Below, piece after piece: positions 63,434 to 64,000 of a stretch of 64,000 nucleotides of DNA. A model generated the notes under the pieces. That model was not told the origin of the DNA. It made no database searches and saw only the letters and a list, made by a program, of their open reading frames with translations. The stretch's first letter is position 1. The number at the start of each line of letters is the position of its first letter. Source of the stretch: Gelidibacter mesophilus DSM 14095. Its GTDB lineage: Bacteria; Bacteroidota; Bacteroidia; Flavobacteriales; Flavobacteriaceae. The stretch covers positions 62,001-126,000 of the forward strand of contig NZ_AUHD01000007.1 in the NCBI RefSeq assembly GCF_000423005.1, written 5' to 3'. Both the position numbers and the translations under genes were made by a program.

Positions 63434-64000
63434 ATGAAACATACAAAATTCATTGCATTAATATTTATTCTGACCTTCAGTATTGGTTGTTCAGATGACC
63501 TGTTGGATAAACTGCCCGAAGACGAAATTTCTCCTGAGGCGTATTGGAAAACTCCTAATGACTTGGCACTTTTCCTCAACCAATTCTACACCTCGTTTCC
63601 TGTACACAATGGATACAACGGTGGTATCTTTGAGTTTGATAACAATAGTGACAACCTTGCAGATATTTTTATAAACAATCGGTTTGTTGGAACATCTTCT
63701 AATGCACCAACATCAGATGGTTCTTGGAATAACGGATACGGATTGATTAGAAGTGTGAATTTCTACCTTGAAAATAGTGGAACGGCACAAGGTGATGCTG
63801 CATTAATAGACCATTATGATGGAGAAGCGTATTTCTTTAGAGCCATGTTTTATTATAATCTACTTAAACGATATGGAGGCGTGCCGTATATAGACAAGAC
63901 TCTGAATACGGATTCCCCTGAACTCTATACAGCAAGAATGCCAAGAAATGAATTGGCAACAAAAATTGTTGAAGATTTGGATAAGGCGATAGCCAAATTA
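63434..64000 (+). CDS. SusD-like surface lipoprotein 3, 5' part (cut by window end)
   Basis: The first 189 codons are visible. The lipoprotein signal ends at a lipobox SIGC (C near 19), and the mature part begins SDDLLDKLPEDEISPEAYWK. The typical SusD segment EAYFFRAMFYYNLLKRYGGVP is present at about 135-155. The partner is SusC3, 12 nt upstream. The rest of the protein lies outside the window. Confidence 0.9.
   Translation, partial: MKHTKFIALIFILTFSIGCSDDLLDKLPEDEISPEAYWKTPNDLALFLNQFYTSFPVHNGYNGGIFEFDNNSDNLADIFINNRFVGTSSNAPTSDGSWNNGYGLIRSVNFYLENSGTAQGDAALIDHYDGEAYFFRAMFYYNLLKRYGGVPYIDKTLNTDSPELYTARMPRNELATKIVEDLDKAIAKL

Noticed and set aside
11205-64000. Integrated mobile element carrying the glycan locus
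   Set aside because: No integrase, transposase, relaxase or flanking direct repeats were found. The nearby tRNA is separated from the locus by about 11 kb of unrelated genes.

Overview
The window is AT-rich DNA from a member of the Bacteroidota, most likely a (probably marine) Flavobacteriaceae. The evidence is three SusC/SusD pairs, promoters of the TAnnTTTG type, a LytS/LytTR two-component pair, many surface lipoproteins, and intergenic palindromes typical of flavobacteria. Species cannot be fixed from sequence alone.

Left flank (1-7.5 kb): the 3' part of a tRNA-Leu(UAG), then a decayed second copy of its 3' half. A high-affinity cbb3-like terminal oxidase operon follows (CcoN, a CcoO carrying an extra c-type heme, two small membrane proteins, a group III truncated hemoglobin). 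After it come small redox and stress genes: cupin, OsmC peroxidase, tandem AhpD-like protein, Cys-rich protein, [2Fe-2S] ferredoxin. The cupin gene and the oxidase leader carry near-identical operator-plus-promoter elements.

Gene graveyard (7.5-11.1 kb): four broken genes (frameshifted GNAT, C-terminal remnant of a type ISP restriction-modification enzyme, ArsR-type regulator, SDR) surround one intact exonuclease III gene.

Polysaccharide utilization locus (11.2 kb to the window end): a very large N-glycoprotein degradation locus. Part A (11.2-28.5 kb) handles sialic acid and outer sugars: SusCD1, sialate lyase, YhcH, a FadR-type GntR regulator, GlcNAc 2-epimerase, a creatininase-fold hydrolase, GH33 sialidase, an LrgA/LrgB pair, a two-domain sialate O-acetylesterase, GH27 and GH20. 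Part B (29-41.8 kb): SusCD2, a LytS/LytTR system, GH92, a sodium/solute symporter and a cytosolic GH130 mannosyl-GlcNAc phosphorylase. Part C (41.9-64 kb): a CBM9-like protein, GH18, a GHL10-like protein, GH92, Tat-exported GlcNAc-asparaginase, GH20, two GH29 fucosidases, two more GH92, a PNGase F-like amidase and SusCD3 (SusD3 cut by the window end).

Inferred logic: PNGase F and/or the GH18 enzyme release glycans. GH33 with the esterase, GH27, GH29 and GH20 trim the outer residues. The GH92 enzymes strip mannose. Mannosyl-GlcNAc is imported and phosphorolysed by GH130, and GlcNAc-Asn is split by the asparaginase. Neu5Ac becomes pyruvate plus ManNAc, then GlcNAc. Three promoters (SusC1, epimerase operon, SusC3) share a GTnnnAC-centred palindrome placed exactly 3 nt after the -7 element, so the locally encoded GntR protein probably coordinates parts A and C. 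The most interesting points are the LrgAB pair (candidate pyruvate transporter beside a pyruvate-producing lyase), a GH92 with Gln in place of the catalytic acid Glu (candidate mannose-phosphate uncapping enzyme), the creatininase-fold enzyme in a sialate operon, and the symporter-GH130 pair. No beta-galactosidase, GlcNAc kinase or NagA/NagB is seen in the window.
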